A program made the translations under genes and the position numbers. 64,000 bases of DNA, taken from Buddleja alternifolia. Lineage: Eukaryota > Streptophyta > Magnoliopsida > Lamiales > Scrophulariaceae. Under the pieces are notes generated by a model that was not told where the DNA came from, ran no database searches, and saw only the letters and a program-made list of their open reading frames with translations. The stretch is from positions 26,731,022 to 26,795,021 of the forward strand of contig CM033399.1 of the NCBI GenBank assembly GCA_019426215.1, read 5' to 3'. Shown here one piece after another: positions 34,056 to 45,978 of this stretch (positions are counted from its first letter, which is position 1; the number at the start of each line of letters is the position of its first letter).

Positions 34056-36891
34056 ATGGCACCAAAGAAATCACGTCTACTTCTGCTGAACTTACCATCA
34101 AGGTGACTAAAGGCCTTGTTGTCGACTGGAAATTTCTCTATGAACAACCTCAGATCAACCTGACGGACATGATGGACATGGTCGTCAAAGCTGGGCTCAA
34201 ACCATTCTTGACCCAATACTCTTATATGTTTCCAACTGAAGTTGATACCTTTTGGAAGACTGCTACACTTTCAGAGGACAAGAAGTCTATTTCTTATCTA
34301 ATCTCTTTATCCAAGAAGGAGTCTCCAAAGAAATTTCTCGTATCTGCTTCCACCATCGCCAAGAACTTCAATCTTCCAAATGAGGGTGAGGCATTGGATT
34401 GCGTTACATTGAAACAGATCAAGGAAGCATGGACAATCATGAGTGCGTACGACGATGTGCCCTACACTCAATACTTCGAAAAGAAAGACCTGGTGTCCAA
34501 ATACCGGCTATTGGCTGATTTCTGCAGCAAGATCATAGAATGCCAAGTGGGAACCTTTGATAAGGTAAACCCTGTACAATTTCAGATGATGACTACTATA
34601 CTCCTCAACATCAAAATCAACTGGAGTGAGTACATCTTTGGAAGGTTTCGGATAGTCTAAGCGCTTTGAATAAGCCTTGTGGACTCGTTCTAAGCGACCT
34701 ATTGTACAAATCAAACTGTGTATACTCGTCTGGACTTCCGTTGAATAAGTCCAAGTTGTTGGGAAAAAGGATTCTGAACAATCTGTTCAATCCTCCAAAA
34801 ATTGGTGGTGCGGCTAAACCACTATCTGAGCGTCTGGAAGTACGTCAAGCGTCCGATAAAGTAGCGGAGCGCCCAGTGCCAGAAGAAGCTGTGAAGCGTC
34901 CGACTGCAACAAAGAAGAGGGCTCCCAGAAAGCCCAAAGTTCAATTTGCCACCTCCTCTCAAAAGTTTGGTGAGGAAACTGATGAGGATGCCGAGGACAA
35001 GCTACCTCTCAAAAGAAGGAAGCTGGAAGGGATCATCAAACAAATAGACTTTCCAGAACCAGCTGCTGATCCTCCCGCTCCACCGTCTAAACTCGTTGAA
35101 GGAGTCAACATAAAAAAAATCTTCAAGCGTTCCAGGACTAGCAAGCGTCGAGTTGATCCTGAAGAGCCTGAGACTGATGAGCCAAGCGCTCAAGTCGCTG
35201 ATGAGCCAAGCGCTCAAGTCGCTATTGTGCCAAGCGCTCAAAGAATTGTTGTTGAGACTAGCTCTCAGGGTAAGTTTATTTCTTCCCACAGCATTTCTAT
35301 TTCTACATCTATAGAAGATCCTGCTCTTATAGAGGATAGCTCTTGTATTTCAGCTATAGTACCAGCTGCTACTGAAGCGTCCACAGATATTCTCTTGGAT
35401 GTTGATTTGACCGAAGTCGTTACTATCGCTAAAGATGTTGCCGCAGAAGTTGCTGCAATTGAAGGTGAGGAACCTGCTGCTATAACAGAGGCACGCTCAG
35501 AAGGTCAAAGCGATGCTGAAGACGTTCCAGTTCCTCGTCACTTTTTCCAACTCGATCCGCTGAAGACAATTGATCATTCAATTAACTTCATGCCCCCAGC
35601 GCTGGAAGAAGATTTCATTCCTGCAGGATACAATGAAGCGAGATATATTGCTGCAGAGAATGACGTTGCTCGACTGATTGATTTTGACAGTCGAATCAAA
35701 GCCATCATATAAGACAGACAAGGAGGCAGAACTCCTAAATGTGACGTGGACTTGGCATACTATCTGGATTATGGGCACAGCAAGACAACCGGGTTCGCTC
35801 TAAGGGATTATAGCATTCGTGTGTATGAGCCTCTACGTCCTAGCTTTCTCAATCCTTCAGAGTCAGTATTGAACAGAGAAGGCTACACACATTTCCCTCA
35901 GACTGCTCATAGCCCTGAAAATCTTGCGTCGGTCCATCCACTTCGTCTGTGGAAGAATAAAGCTGTTCATGCCGGTGAGCGTCTTGAATCGTTGACAGAC
36001 TTGCTTCAGACTGAAGCTGATGCATATTTTGATAGCATCTGGAATGCAAACTATCAGCCTGATAGACACCTCTTTGAAGCTATCAGAGACATTCATCTTG
36101 AAGGCATTCGCGCTATGGTGATTGCTGGCACAGACTTCTGCATAAATGAAGTCAACTGGGTTGAAGCGTATATGGGACATAAATATACTTTCTCAGAGTT
36201 AGTCCAAGCTCCCCATCTTTTTGGCATAGGCATGCATGACAAGAAGCGTCAGTTCGCCAAGTATTGCCTCAAGCAGCGTCAACAGAGAGTCGGACCAGTT
36301 CTCAAGCTCCCAATTGTTAGACATCAAATTGAACAGTGTCTGCGTCAAGAGCTTCACAGATTATCCTCTATTCCTCTTCTGTTCAACGCTCAAGCCTCTT
36401 CCAGTGGTACATCTGGTGTATTGTGCTTGAATTTTGCTCCAAGCCACTGTGAAGAAAATTTCAATCTGATGGTGAAGATTTTAACTCCTGTCTCTCTTTT
36501 CGATAAGATCTTCACTGCCAATCTCAGACCTTAGAAGGGCTCAGCAATCAGTCCATTCAAAGGATATGCACTGCTCCCTTCAATCCGCAGCGAGGTACTC
36601 GATCACTATGAGTTTGTCCTCTTCCTGCTTGAAAGGAATCAAGAGCTGGCTCAAGCAATTTATCCATATCTTGAAGAGTACTATGCTGACTGTGTACCTG
36701 AACATCGGCGCCCTACGTCTCTTCCCTCTGATTGCTTGATTGGATTTTCCAGACATTACTGTCCAGATTCACTCTTTTCAATTGCTCAAGCGCCGTCCAA
36801 AGTCTTCCCAAATCATGTGCTTGATATCATTGGTCCAATGCACATCAGGGCCATTGATAGTCCTCTTCGCACATTCATCTCCGATACTTGT
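34056..36891 (+). pseudogene. B third ORF, N-terminal two thirds
   Basis: Begins at ATG 34056, matching the start in A. One base is missing within the first few codons, and the frame that matches A runs to 34660. A frameshift there leads to 34666-35712, then a deletion and stop, then 35746-36534, TAG, and an open tail to 36891. Same regions as in A: KNFNLPNEGEALD, LLADFCSKIIECQVGTFDKV, KKRAPRKPK, PLKRRKLE, KIFKRSRTSKRR, GFALRDYSIRVYEPLRPSFL, FGIGMHDKKRQFAKYC. The middle carries three DEPSAQVA-type repeats at 35176-35244, more than in A. F interrupts at 36892. Confidence 0.75.
35176..35244 (+). repeat. Short coding tandem repeat in B third ORF
   Basis: Three copies of a unit ending CCAAGCGCTCAAGTCGCT, coding DEPSAQVA or close to it. 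A has fewer and more diverged units. Local replication slippage in a low-complexity linker is the simplest explanation. Confidence 0.6.
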
Positions 36892-38275
36892 TGATAAGAG
36901 GCATTTTTATGTGTTTTTAAGCCTATGATCTGATATTGTTGGAATTATTTATTGCCTAAATCATGCCACAATTGCGTTTAATTGGGGTGTTAAGTGATTT
37001 CAGGTGATAAACGAGAGCACACGAAGAAAAAGGCGAAAAACGGTGCATGACACTTTTTGAAGCCTGTCGACCACGCCCAGGCGCCGAGCTGACCACGCTC
37101 GGGCGCCGATCAAGAACAATAAAGTTGATCCCTGTTGACCGCGCCTAGGCGCCGCACTACCCGCGCCTAGGCGCCGTTATTCCCGCGCCCGAGCGCCGTA
37201 CTATCCGCGCCTGGGCGCCGCCGGACTTCTCCCCCAAGAAAAGTATGCCACGTAGGCCGCGCCTAGGCGCCGTCTTACCCGCGCCTAGGTGCCGGCGTAA
37301 CCGTTTTTCAATTGTTTAAAAGCCAAATTTCAGATTGGAGGGGGGGTTGGAAATCTGGGGAATTGGAGAGCATTTTCTGGGTTTTTGAGCCATAATTTCA
37401 TCAACAATTGAAGGTGAAGAAGGGGGATTGAGCTAGAGATTGAAGCTACAACCAAGGATTCATCATCATTCAAGACTTAGGGAGTTTTCTTTTGTATTTC
37501 ATTTACATGTTTATGTTAATAACTATGTATATGATTGTTTTAGACCTTCTTAAGCTATTGAATATGAGCTAATCTGGTAGAACTAAGGCCACGTGAAGGC
37601 CGAATTCATGAATCAATATATGTGAAGTTAATTTTCGTATTAATTCTCCTAATTGCTTTGTGTGTTGATTTTGTGCTTTTATCACAATCATATGCTTGAT
37701 CTCCATATGCTTGCTATTGTGCCTAATCTAGTCATTCGAGATAAGATAGGTTAGGGTTCCAATGAATCAACACATCATCCGAAACTAATGTGGAATTGCT
37801 CCTAGAAATAGGTAAAGATTTTCGGGTGCGGTTAGCCGAATTTATCCGGGGAAACTCTAGAACATTAATGCATGGTTGTTGATTAGATTCTCGGATAGAC
37901 ATATTTAGAGAACCGTCAATCAATCATAGGATTGTTATGTGCCGAGACATCGGGTAATGATTAATTAAGGAGTTTTCACCAAAGCAATAGGAGTCTAATA
38001 ATTCGAAGAGTAACTCATATATATCGACGAGTGGATTCGGTTATAGCATGTGCCTTAGTCATTTTATCATACGTGAGTTTTAATCTATAGCTCGTTCCTC
38101 TTTCATCCTTCTTTTATCCTTCTTGTAATTTACTTTATTTGTCTTTTCTTTTATTGAAAATCTAAAGCTAAAATTCAAGTCTCCGTAGTTCGACAACCCG
38201 GACTTATTGTCCATTTCTATTACTACACACGACTAGTGCACTTGCTACCAAAGCACGTTAGCTTCTAGCGTGCCA
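36892..38275 (+). repeat. F 5' LTR
   Basis: Starts TGATAAGAGGC and ends GCGTGCCA. U3 contains a GC-rich array of palindromic GCGCCTAGGCGCC-type units at 37067-37296, in sharp contrast to AT-rich surroundings. No coding content. Confidence 0.9.
37067..37296 (+). repeat. GC-rich palindrome array, F 5' LTR
   Basis: Eight units close to GCGCCTAGGCGCCG (variants GCCCAGGCGCCG, GCTCGGGCGCCG, GCGCCCGAGCGCCG), irregularly spaced at 20-50 bases. Each full unit is self-complementary. CpG-dense. The same array is in the 3' LTR at 41661-41888 with several CpG sites decayed. Confidence 0.85.
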
Positions 38276-38281
38276 AGTTTT

Positions 38282-38296
38282 TGGCGCCGTTGACGG
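38282..38296 (+). other. F primer binding site
   Basis: TGGCGCCGTTGACGG starts six bases after the LTR; the spacing and sequence are those of Athila/Tat-type Ty3 elements. Confidence 0.75.
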
Positions 38297-38438
38297 AGAC
38301 TTGTTTATTTTAGTTTTTGATTTTCGTTTACATTTTCATAATTCTTATTTTTTTTCGTTTATTTCTTGCTTTTCTTTTATTTTCTTGTTATTCTAATTTT
38401 GTTTCTTTTGTTTTCTTTTTCTTTTTCAGGTTCTAATA

Positions 38439-39776
38439 ATGGCTACACAATTCCATAGTCTAACTCTAAAGGGGAAGGTCGAATGGTTGCAAAACACTAT
38501 TCAAGGCATGAAACCGTTAGTAGTCCCACCTCGCCCATGGGAAGTATCACCAATGATTGAGGCACCTACTCTAACCGTCGTACCAATAGTGGCTACATCT
38601 TTGCCACGACAAGGACTATGTGAGTCACAGAGACCCCATATTGAGCAAATTCAAGCCATAAGGCAAGAATTCCTTCCACATTTATGCCAAGTGGATATTC
38701 ATGAAGTGGAGGAAGAAACCGATAATATCATGGAAGAGATGCGCCTTATGGAAAAGGACATATGTTTGGGGATGAGGGAGATGAGTTGTCAACTTAAACA
38801 CCTCACAAAGGAAATATAATTGAGAGCATCCGAGACAGAGAACCCAAAAACTGAGAAATCTCTTTCCACTCTCTCTCAACCTTCTCAAATATGTGTCCCA
38901 TTTCCTTTAGCTCTAAGACGAGAAAAAAGTAAATTTGATCAAGTCTTAGACAATTTGCTCGAGGTGAAGGTTAACAAGCCCCTTGTCAATTCTATCTTGC
39001 AAACGCAATGTATCTCAAAGCTATCCATGGATATTTTGTTGAACAAGCAACCTTGGGAAGAAGTGCGCACGGTTTGTTTAACAAAAATCTTCTTGGTGGG
39101 TACTCTCCATGATCCTTCAAGTCAATGCAAGGCCCCAAGACTTCTTTCCATCCCGTGCACTATAGGAGAAATGAAGTTTGATCGTGTCATTCTGAATTCG
39201 AAAGTCGGAGTTAATTTTCTTCCTTATACATGGTTCAAAAAGTTGGGTTTTAATGAGCTTAAGCCAACGTCGATGCGGTTACAATTCGAGGACAAATCAT
39301 TCAAACACCCAAGGGGAGTTGTCGAGAATGTGCTTGTGAAAATTGACAAATATCATTTCCCGATCGACTTCGTAACTTGTGAGATGGATGAGGCCATTGA
39401 AGCACCTCTGATCCTAGGAAGACCTTTCCTAGCCACCGGTAATGCCACGCTTGATAAGGTGAATGGTAAGTTAGTCTTAAAGATGGGAAGTAAAAGAGTG
39501 TGTCTCAATGCATTCAAAGAAAAACGTAGACTACACCCTAACACGAACTATTCAAAATTAGATACGTTTAATCTTTTATGTGTTGAGAAATCACAGGAAC
39601 ACTCTTCATATGATCCACGGAAGATGACGCACAAGGAATTCAAGAAGAAAGGAGTAGTGGGAAGTTTACTCGATATTGGGCAACTGTTACCCACAATGGG
39701 TATTGGGACGAAGCTGTGCCCGAAAATCAATAGGAGAGTGGAAAAGTTGTCTATTCCACTCTATGATCCTCATTGA
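38439..39776 (+). pseudogene. F gag remnant and aspartic protease
   Basis: One reading frame of about 446 codons with a single TAA at 38817-38819. The first part (126 codons) is Gln/Pro-rich, with a possible coiled-coil end (MEEMRLMEKDICLGMREM), and lacks a recognisable capsid fold or zinc knuckle. The second part is an Athila-type protease domain: LPYTWFKKLGF, MRLQFEDKSFKHPRGVVENV, APLILGRPFLATGNATLD. The catalytic DLGAS motif is replaced by NSKVG (at about 39198-39212), so the enzyme is dead. Capsid and pol appear to have been lost by internal deletion. Confidence 0.8.
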
Positions 39777-39819
39777 GTCAACTTTGAAAAGTCAAGCTAA
39801 TGACTATAAACAAGCGCTT

Positions 39820-39837
39820 CTTGGGAGGCAACCCAAG
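39820..39837 (+). other. Hairpin motif downstream of F ORF
   Basis: CTTGGGAGGCAACCCAAG forms a 6-bp perfect stem with a 6-base loop, about 44 bases after the stop codon. I recall this motif recurring downstream of Athila-type coding regions; role unknown. Confidence 0.55.
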
Positions 39838-41483
39838 TTTGTAAGTTTTTCTTTTCTTTTTGCTTTTGTTTTTGTCTTATGTTGTTGTTGTTTCTTTTTG
39901 TTTTATTCAAGCATGCACTTTTGACATGCTTTTATTTGAGTCTTGATGGTTTTGTATTGTGAGTACATAACATGTAGTAGCCGAGTTTTGCATTGGAGAT
40001 CTTTCATTGTGGATTTGAGCTTGGAGTGGATTTCACATGATTAAGGTTTGCTTTTCAGCATCCTTGGTGTAAGTACTCTCGTTTACCCTTTTTGAGTGCT
40101 TATGGTTGAGCCAACATTGAGGGCAATGTTGAGTTTAAGTGTGGGGGGGTTATGAGTAGTGCTTGTTGATTTTATGTGTTGTGTGATCTTGTTTTTAGCT
40201 CAAGTTTGAGGGAACCATTGCTATTGCATGTATTTTGTGCTAAATTTTGTGAAAATTCAAGCATAAATTTTTTTTGTTTTAGGATGGTTAGCTTGCCAAT
40301 TGGTGCAATGAGACTTGAGAACTCGAGACAATGGCATGAGATCTTGTATATTTCTATTAATGGTCTAAAATGAAAATTACACATCTTGATTATGCTCATT
40401 TCAACCTTAGTTGAGAGTCAATCTTCCTTAGATGATACACGTTGCACATAAGTCGAAGGTAGAGGGATTGAAAAGGGCTCCCCATCTCGAGACATGTGAG
40501 GAGCACTCCCGGATATATTAACCTAGATTTTTCATGTTGTTTTGAGATGATTAGTTGCTTAGGGGTTCATAATTGTGTTAATGGAACGAATGATTGAGAT
40601 GAGATTGGTATGACCTTGAAAATTCGGTCAGGCCAACGAGTATTGGAGGTCACCAAAGCACCATTACCTATATACTATACTCGTTGAGCTAATTTGAGCT
40701 TTGCTCAAGCCAATCGGGAATGAGTTGAATAAAAGACCTTGTTCTATTTCGTGGCCTTTGCCACTCGGGTGATTAAGTTCGTAGGAGTGTCTTAACACTT
40801 AGCACCCTAAAACCCCTCTGGTTTGGGAGTTGTTGACCCAAAACCCGTTACATGGGTGGCAAAGAAGATCTAAAGGGGTAGAACATTGCACGAGGCCTTA
40901 TGTTGTTATAAGCTTAAATCGTTCAAAGCGTGACATGTCATTGTAAAGTGAATGGAAGTGAGCACAATTTAGCCTTAAAGTTTCCTATGATTCAATGAGC
41001 TTTATAATCTATCGAAAGTTGGTACGTATGGGGAATGTGTCCGAGCATGGTAGGGATGCCTTTCGATCATAATGCCCTAGATCTTATCCCACTACACCCT
41101 TTGGAAATTGGTTCAATTCTAGGTGTTGAATGAGCATTGTCTTCATTTGTGTACGTATTGTTGAGCTTTATTGTCACTTGATTCGTGCCATTGCATCATA
41201 GTTTTTATTTCAAGTTGTCTCAGTTGGTTTGAGCATAACATCCTTCGATTTTGTGGGTATATCGCATGCAAACCCTCACGAGACTATAACTCGTCCTTTG
41301 AGGTAACTCAAGGGTTCAAAGGCTTGTTGCATTCGCTAAATGCAACCGTGTCCTCCACGAAAGTGAGTTAGGTAGTTTTCATTTTTTTTCTCTTTTTCTT
41401 TTTATTTTTCCCATGTTTGATGATGTTTTTCCTAACCTATAGCTTATCGCTCGAGGACGAGCAATTGATAAGTTTTGGGGGGT
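39838..41483 (+). other. F 3' noncoding region
   Basis: About 1.65 kb without coding domains. It holds a T-rich tract after the hairpin, a PPT-like TAAGTGTGGGGGGGTTA at about 40136-40152, and the true PPT AGTTTTGGGGGGTT at about 41471-41484, preceded by CTCGAGGACGAGCA. Athila elements place an env-like gene between two such tracts; here that gene is missing. Confidence 0.65.
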
Positions 41484-42867
41484 TTATAAGAGGCGTTTTT
41501 ACGTGTTTTTAAGCCTATGATCTGATATTGTTGGAGTTATTTATTGCCTAAATCATGCCACAGTTGCGTTTAATTGGGGTGTTAAGTGATTTCAGGTGAT
41601 AAACGAGAGCACACGAAGTAAAAGGCGAAAAACGGTGCACGACACTTTTTGAAGCCTGTCGACCACGCCCAGACGCCGAGCTGACCACGCTCGGGCGCCG
41701 ATCAAGAACAACAAAGTTGATCCCTGTTGACCGCGCCTAGGCACCGCACTACCCGCGCCTAGGCGCCGTTATTCCCGCGCCCGAGCGTCGTACTATCCGC
41801 GCCTAGGCGCCGCCGGACTTCTCCCCCAAGAAAAGTATGCCACGTAGGCTGCACCTAGGCGCCGTCTTGCCTGCGCCTAGGCGCCGGCGTAACCGTTTTT
41901 CAATTGTTTAAAAGCCAAATTTCAGATTGGAAGGGGGGTTGGAAATCTGGGGAATTGGAGAGCATTTTCTGGATTTTTGAGCCATAATTTCATCAACAAT
42001 TGAAGGTGAAGAAGGGTGATTGAGCTAGATATTGAAGCTACAACCAAGGATTCATCATCATTCAAGACTTAGGGAGTTTTCTTTTGTATTTCATTTACAT
42101 GTTTATGTTAATAACTATGTATATGATTGTTTTAGACCTTCTTGAGCTATTGAATATGAGCTAATCTGGTAGAACTAAGGCCACGTGAAGGCCGAATTCA
42201 TGAATCAATATATGTGAAGTTAATTTTCGTATTAATTCTCCTAATTGCTTTGTGTGTTGATTTTGTGCTTTTATCACAATCATATGCTTGATCTCCATAT
42301 GCTTGCTATTGTGCCTAATCTAGTCATTCGAGAGAAGATAGGTTAGGGTTCAAATGAATCAACACATCATCCGAAACTAATGTGGAATTGCTCCTAGAAA
42401 TAGGTAAAGATTTCCGGGTGCGGTTAGCCGGATTTATCCGGGGAAACTCTAGAACATTAATGCATGGTTGTTGATTAGATTCTCGGATAGACATATTTAG
42501 AAAACCGTCAATCAATCATAGGATTGTTATGTGCCGAGACATCGGGTAATGATTAATTAAGGAGTTTTTACCAAAGCAATAGGAGTATAATAATTCGAAG
42601 AGTAACTCATATATATCGACGAGTGGATTCGGTTATATCATGTGCCTTAGTCATTTTATCATACGTGAGTTTTAATCTATAGCTCGTTCCTCTTTCATCC
42701 TTCTTTTATCCTTCTTGCAATTTACTTTATTTGTCTTTTCTTTTATTGAAAATCTAAAGCTAAAATTCAAGTCTCCGTGGTTCGACAACCCGGACTTATT
42801 GTCCATTTCTATTACTACACACGACTAGTGCACTTGCTACCAAAGCACGTTAGCTTCTACCGTGTCA
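41484..42867 (+). repeat. F 3' LTR
   Basis: 1,384 bp, starting TTATAAGAGGC (the terminal TG is now TT) and ending CCGTGTCA. Same length as the 5' copy. The GC array is at 41661-41888 with CpG losses. Confidence 0.9.
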
Positions 42868-44186
42868 CTTGTATTTCCCGAACCAGACTCACTGAACTCT
42901 TGGACTCTGCATCCACTTCTTATGCCGAGTTAGCAAGCTGGAACTTCCAATTCGATGACTTTCGTCATCCTGAATCAACGCTTGAGGAAGCGCCTGCTAA
43001 GTCAGTTGAAGCGTTCACGTCTGCAGTTACAAGTATTCCAGCGCCTACTGAAGACCCTGTTCAAGCGTCTCCACCAGAGGATATCCCTGACGCTCCTGAA
43101 CATGTTACTGATGATAGTGCTGAGGATCTTTCCGTTGCTCTTCGAGGTACTGTTTTTGACCCAGCCTATCAAGTTTCATTTGACTCTCTCAAACACTCAT
43201 CAAGGTTCAAGCGACCAACTCCTCAAGCAGTTCAATCAGATGAGAGTCAATCCTTTGGTCCTTTGCTCAAATCCGTCTTAGAGACTATTAGCGACCACGC
43301 TACTCAGAATGCAGAATCTCTCCATTGGATTAAAGACGATCTGGCAAAGATTGAAACTCACGTAATGAGCGCTCAAATTGCTCATATGCGTAGTTCAGCT
43401 CAAGCGGCTGATGGTGAGTGCAAACAAAACTTTCAAGAAATGTATGATGCCACTCACGCAACCCAACTTGCCACGAAAGAAGAGCTTGAAAAGCGCCTTG
43501 AAACCCTTGAGACCTCTGTGAATGATGCTACCAGCGCCAAGCTTCTCGCTCTACAGGAACGCTTCGACAAGCGTCTGGAGGACATCACAGCTTCTATGTC
43601 TCAGATTGCTCATCAGGTCAGTGTACTCACAGACCATTTCTTAAAATCTGATGATGGCAATAAGGGGGAAAAGAAGAAGAAAGGAGAAAAGAGGAAAGAG
43701 TCTAGTTCAAGAGCTGAAGAGCCTCCGTCTCCTAAGCGTCAAGTGCTTCCTTCTCCTTCTGCGCGTAGTCTTCCGTCTTGGATAACTGCTCTGAAACAAA
43801 GTACATCTGGAGGACCTAGTAGTACACTAAGGGAACCTCCAAGAGTGTTATATCCAAATCTACCAATACCTACAAGAGCTTTGCTTGAACAGTTTGACAT
43901 CCCTCTTCAAAGAACGTCCATTCCAGAACCTACAGATCCAAAAATCTTAGCTGAAGAGAGGAAGATGACTGACTTTATCCAAGCTTTTCGAATCTGCCTA
44001 AGGTATATTGGTATTGACCCAACTGACTGGGACAATCATTTTACTGACTTCAAGAAGAGACAACAAGAAGAAAATAAGCTCATAATCAACAAAGATCAAG
44101 AAGCAATGATGACCTTGGAAGACAATCTGACTGAAGCTATCCGAGCTGAAATGCCCAAGCAATACAAAGTCAGACCAAGACGTTAA
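42868..44186 (+). pseudogene. B third ORF, C-terminal third
   Basis: Continues the B ORF right of F (bases 42868-42872 are the duplicated target). Open from the F junction to TAA 44184-44186, about 435 codons. Regions in order: TRLTELLDSASTSYAELASW; a Pro/Glu/Ala-rich acidic linker; SDHATQNAESLHWIKDDLAKI; a heptad-rich coiled coil (about 43340-43620); a Lys/Glu/Ser-rich basic tract (KGEKKKKGEKRKESS); and the conserved C-terminus (LLEQFDIPLQRTSIPE; FRICLRYIGIDPTDWDNHF). This is the best-preserved copy of the C-terminal part; the A copy has four breaks here. Confidence 0.8.
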
Positions 44187-44408
44187 AACTTTCTGATTTT
44201 ACATTATCTATATTCTTGTCTTTTATTTCTTTACTTGCTCAGTTGTAAAAATGCTTGTAATTCTCGATATATATAAAATGCATTGTTTTTAGCTGAAACA
44301 TCTCGTTGAAGCGTAACTAACTTTAACTAACGTTATCTAATCAAAGCTAACTTTTACTTTTGGCTGTCTAACTCTTGAACTATAAAAGAGTAAGTATTGC
44401 CATCATCA

Positions 44409-44420
44409 AAAAGGGGGGAA
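44409..44420 (+). other. B polypurine tract
   Basis: AAAAGGGGGGAA immediately before the 3' LTR, stronger than that of A. The 220 bases between the third ORF and this tract have no gene. Confidence 0.8.
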
Positions 44421-44421
44421 T

Positions 44422-45973
44422 TGTTAGAAATTTCATGTTAGAAGTTTTGATGATGACAATTAGGACTTTTTGTTAGACCCCAAAAATATGTAAGTTTTAT
44501 TTTGGTAGAAAAATTTGTATAAGCTTTGAAGCGTTAGATTTGTAATAGGCTTATTAGGCTTTGTTTTATTTTATTTTAGATTGATAGGCAAAGTAGTCTT
44601 AGGCTGAGCGTCTGATAATTTCTGAGTGAGTTTATCAGTGGTAAAGTTCGAAGACTCAAGCACCTGATCTCTGAAAGAAGATACAGTCTCCAAGCGTTTA
44701 ATTGACCACCTACATCAAGCGTCACCTTATGGGACAGAAGTGATTTCACCTGAATTTATTTCTAAGTCCAGAAGGAGTTTAATGCAAATATTCTCAAAGC
44801 ATTAAGTACCAACGGGTATTTAATTCAAATACATTAAATGCTGATAAGAGCATTAAATGTGACAAGCACTTTCAGACGTATGGAGAAGCCACCCTATTGG
44901 ACTGTCAACTATCTCAAACTGCAGCACCAACTTTTGTGCAGCAGATTTTCAGGAAAAAGGACAAAAGTTGTTCACTCGCGAAAGTGAGAGACACGCGCCA
45001 GTGCATGTGTCAAACGGACACTTTCTCCAAGAATGCCTATAAATAGAACTTCAACAACAAGCCAAAAGAAGAGATCAATTATCAAGCCAAATTGCTGTTG
45101 CATTGAAGTCTCATTCATTAAATTCTCAGAAAAGCCAGAATATTCAAGAAAACATTTCACTTGCTTTTCTTCAAATCCTGAGACAGTCAACAAATATCTC
45201 AAACATTCTTTTCGAAGAAACCTCTTTCCTACTGAGATATTCCCAAGTTGTTTGAACTTCATCAAAATCAAACAAACCGTTTTAGAAAACCCCATTCAAG
45301 CCTCGCGATCTGTGTGAAGTCGAAGTTGGATACTTGCATTATTTCTGGGTGAAAGAAGCAAGGGGATTGAAGTGATTTGGAGCAGAAATCTGTGTGATCA
45401 AGGAGCTCAAGTCATCGACATCCATCTCTCCCTAATTTGTAGAAGTTTCTGTGTGATTCTTTGAGAATCATTTTAGTGGATTGCCTCCGAGTGCAAAGGA
45501 GAAGAAGGACGTAGTTGGGATTACACCACCCAACGAACCTTACAAACTTTGTGCCATTTACTTTTCAGTCAATTCCTTCATCTATCATATCATTGCATAA
45601 GTAAAACACAATCAAAAGCTAAGCAACTAAGAAAACTCTTGTGACGCTAAAACTTTCAAAGAGAATCCAAAAAAAAAATCATTCCGTTGTGCTAACACTG
45701 ATTAAAAGAACTGAACGCTTAACCTACTTGGTCAAAGCATTCAATTCTTAAAGTCTAAGTTAACTTTATAAAATAGTTTTCATCAGACGCTTCGCCAAAG
45801 CACCAATATTTTAAGTGAACGCTTAAGTCAAGCGTTAGACACTTCAAGCGTCTACCTTTTTCAAGCGTCCAAAAACCTTTTGATACGAAATCTTTTGAAG
45901 TCAAAAAAGACTTCAAGGTCTATTCAACCCCTCCTCCCTTCTAGACCCTTTCGTATGCCACTTGGGACCAACA
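44422..45973 (+). repeat. B 3' LTR
   Basis: 1,552 bp, TGTTAGAAATTTCATG ... GGGACCAACA, matching 26203-27766. TATA box 45038-45045, inverted repeat AACGCTT/AAGCGTT at 45818-45836. It is followed directly by target copy GCGTC (45974-45978). Confidence 0.9.
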
Positions 45974-45978
45974 GCGTC

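Larger units (their letters stand above)
36892..42867 (+). mobile_element. F: Athila-like Ty3 element with gag-protease only, inserted in B
   Basis: A 5,976-bp insertion with perfect target duplication CTTGT (36887-36891 and 42868-42872) and two LTRs of exactly 1,384 bp (36892-38275 and 41484-42867) that differ at about 34 sites by eye (roughly 2.5%). The PBS is of the TGGCGCCGTTG type found in Athila/Tat Ty3 elements. The 3.2-kb interior encodes a gag remnant and a protease of Athila type but no RT, RNase H or integrase. It is non-autonomous. Confidence 0.9.
26203..45973 (+). mobile_element. B: Sirevirus-like copia retrotransposon, inserted in A (discontinuous)
   Basis: Complete + strand element of the same family as A. 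5' LTR 26203-27766, PBS, gag, pol, third ORF (split by F at 36892-42867), PPT and 3' LTR 44422-45973. The target duplication GCGTC is perfect at 26198-26202 and 45974-45978. Removing B restores continuity of the A protease/GAG-pre-integrase region. Without F it is about 13.8 kb. LTR identity is roughly 98% by eye. Coding capacity is broken in gag, the protease active site, RNase H and the third ORF. Confidence 0.92.

Noticed and set aside
37067..37296. Regularly recurring GC-rich repeats resembling a CRISPR array or rRNA spacer
   Set aside because: Units are palindromic, irregularly spaced and repeated in both LTRs of F; the context is a plant retrotransposon.
40136..40152. TAAGTGTGGGGGGGTTA as the true 3' PPT of F
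   Set aside because: The LTR begins at 41484 directly after another G-run; this one lies 1.3 kb upstream and is kept as a second PPT-like tract.
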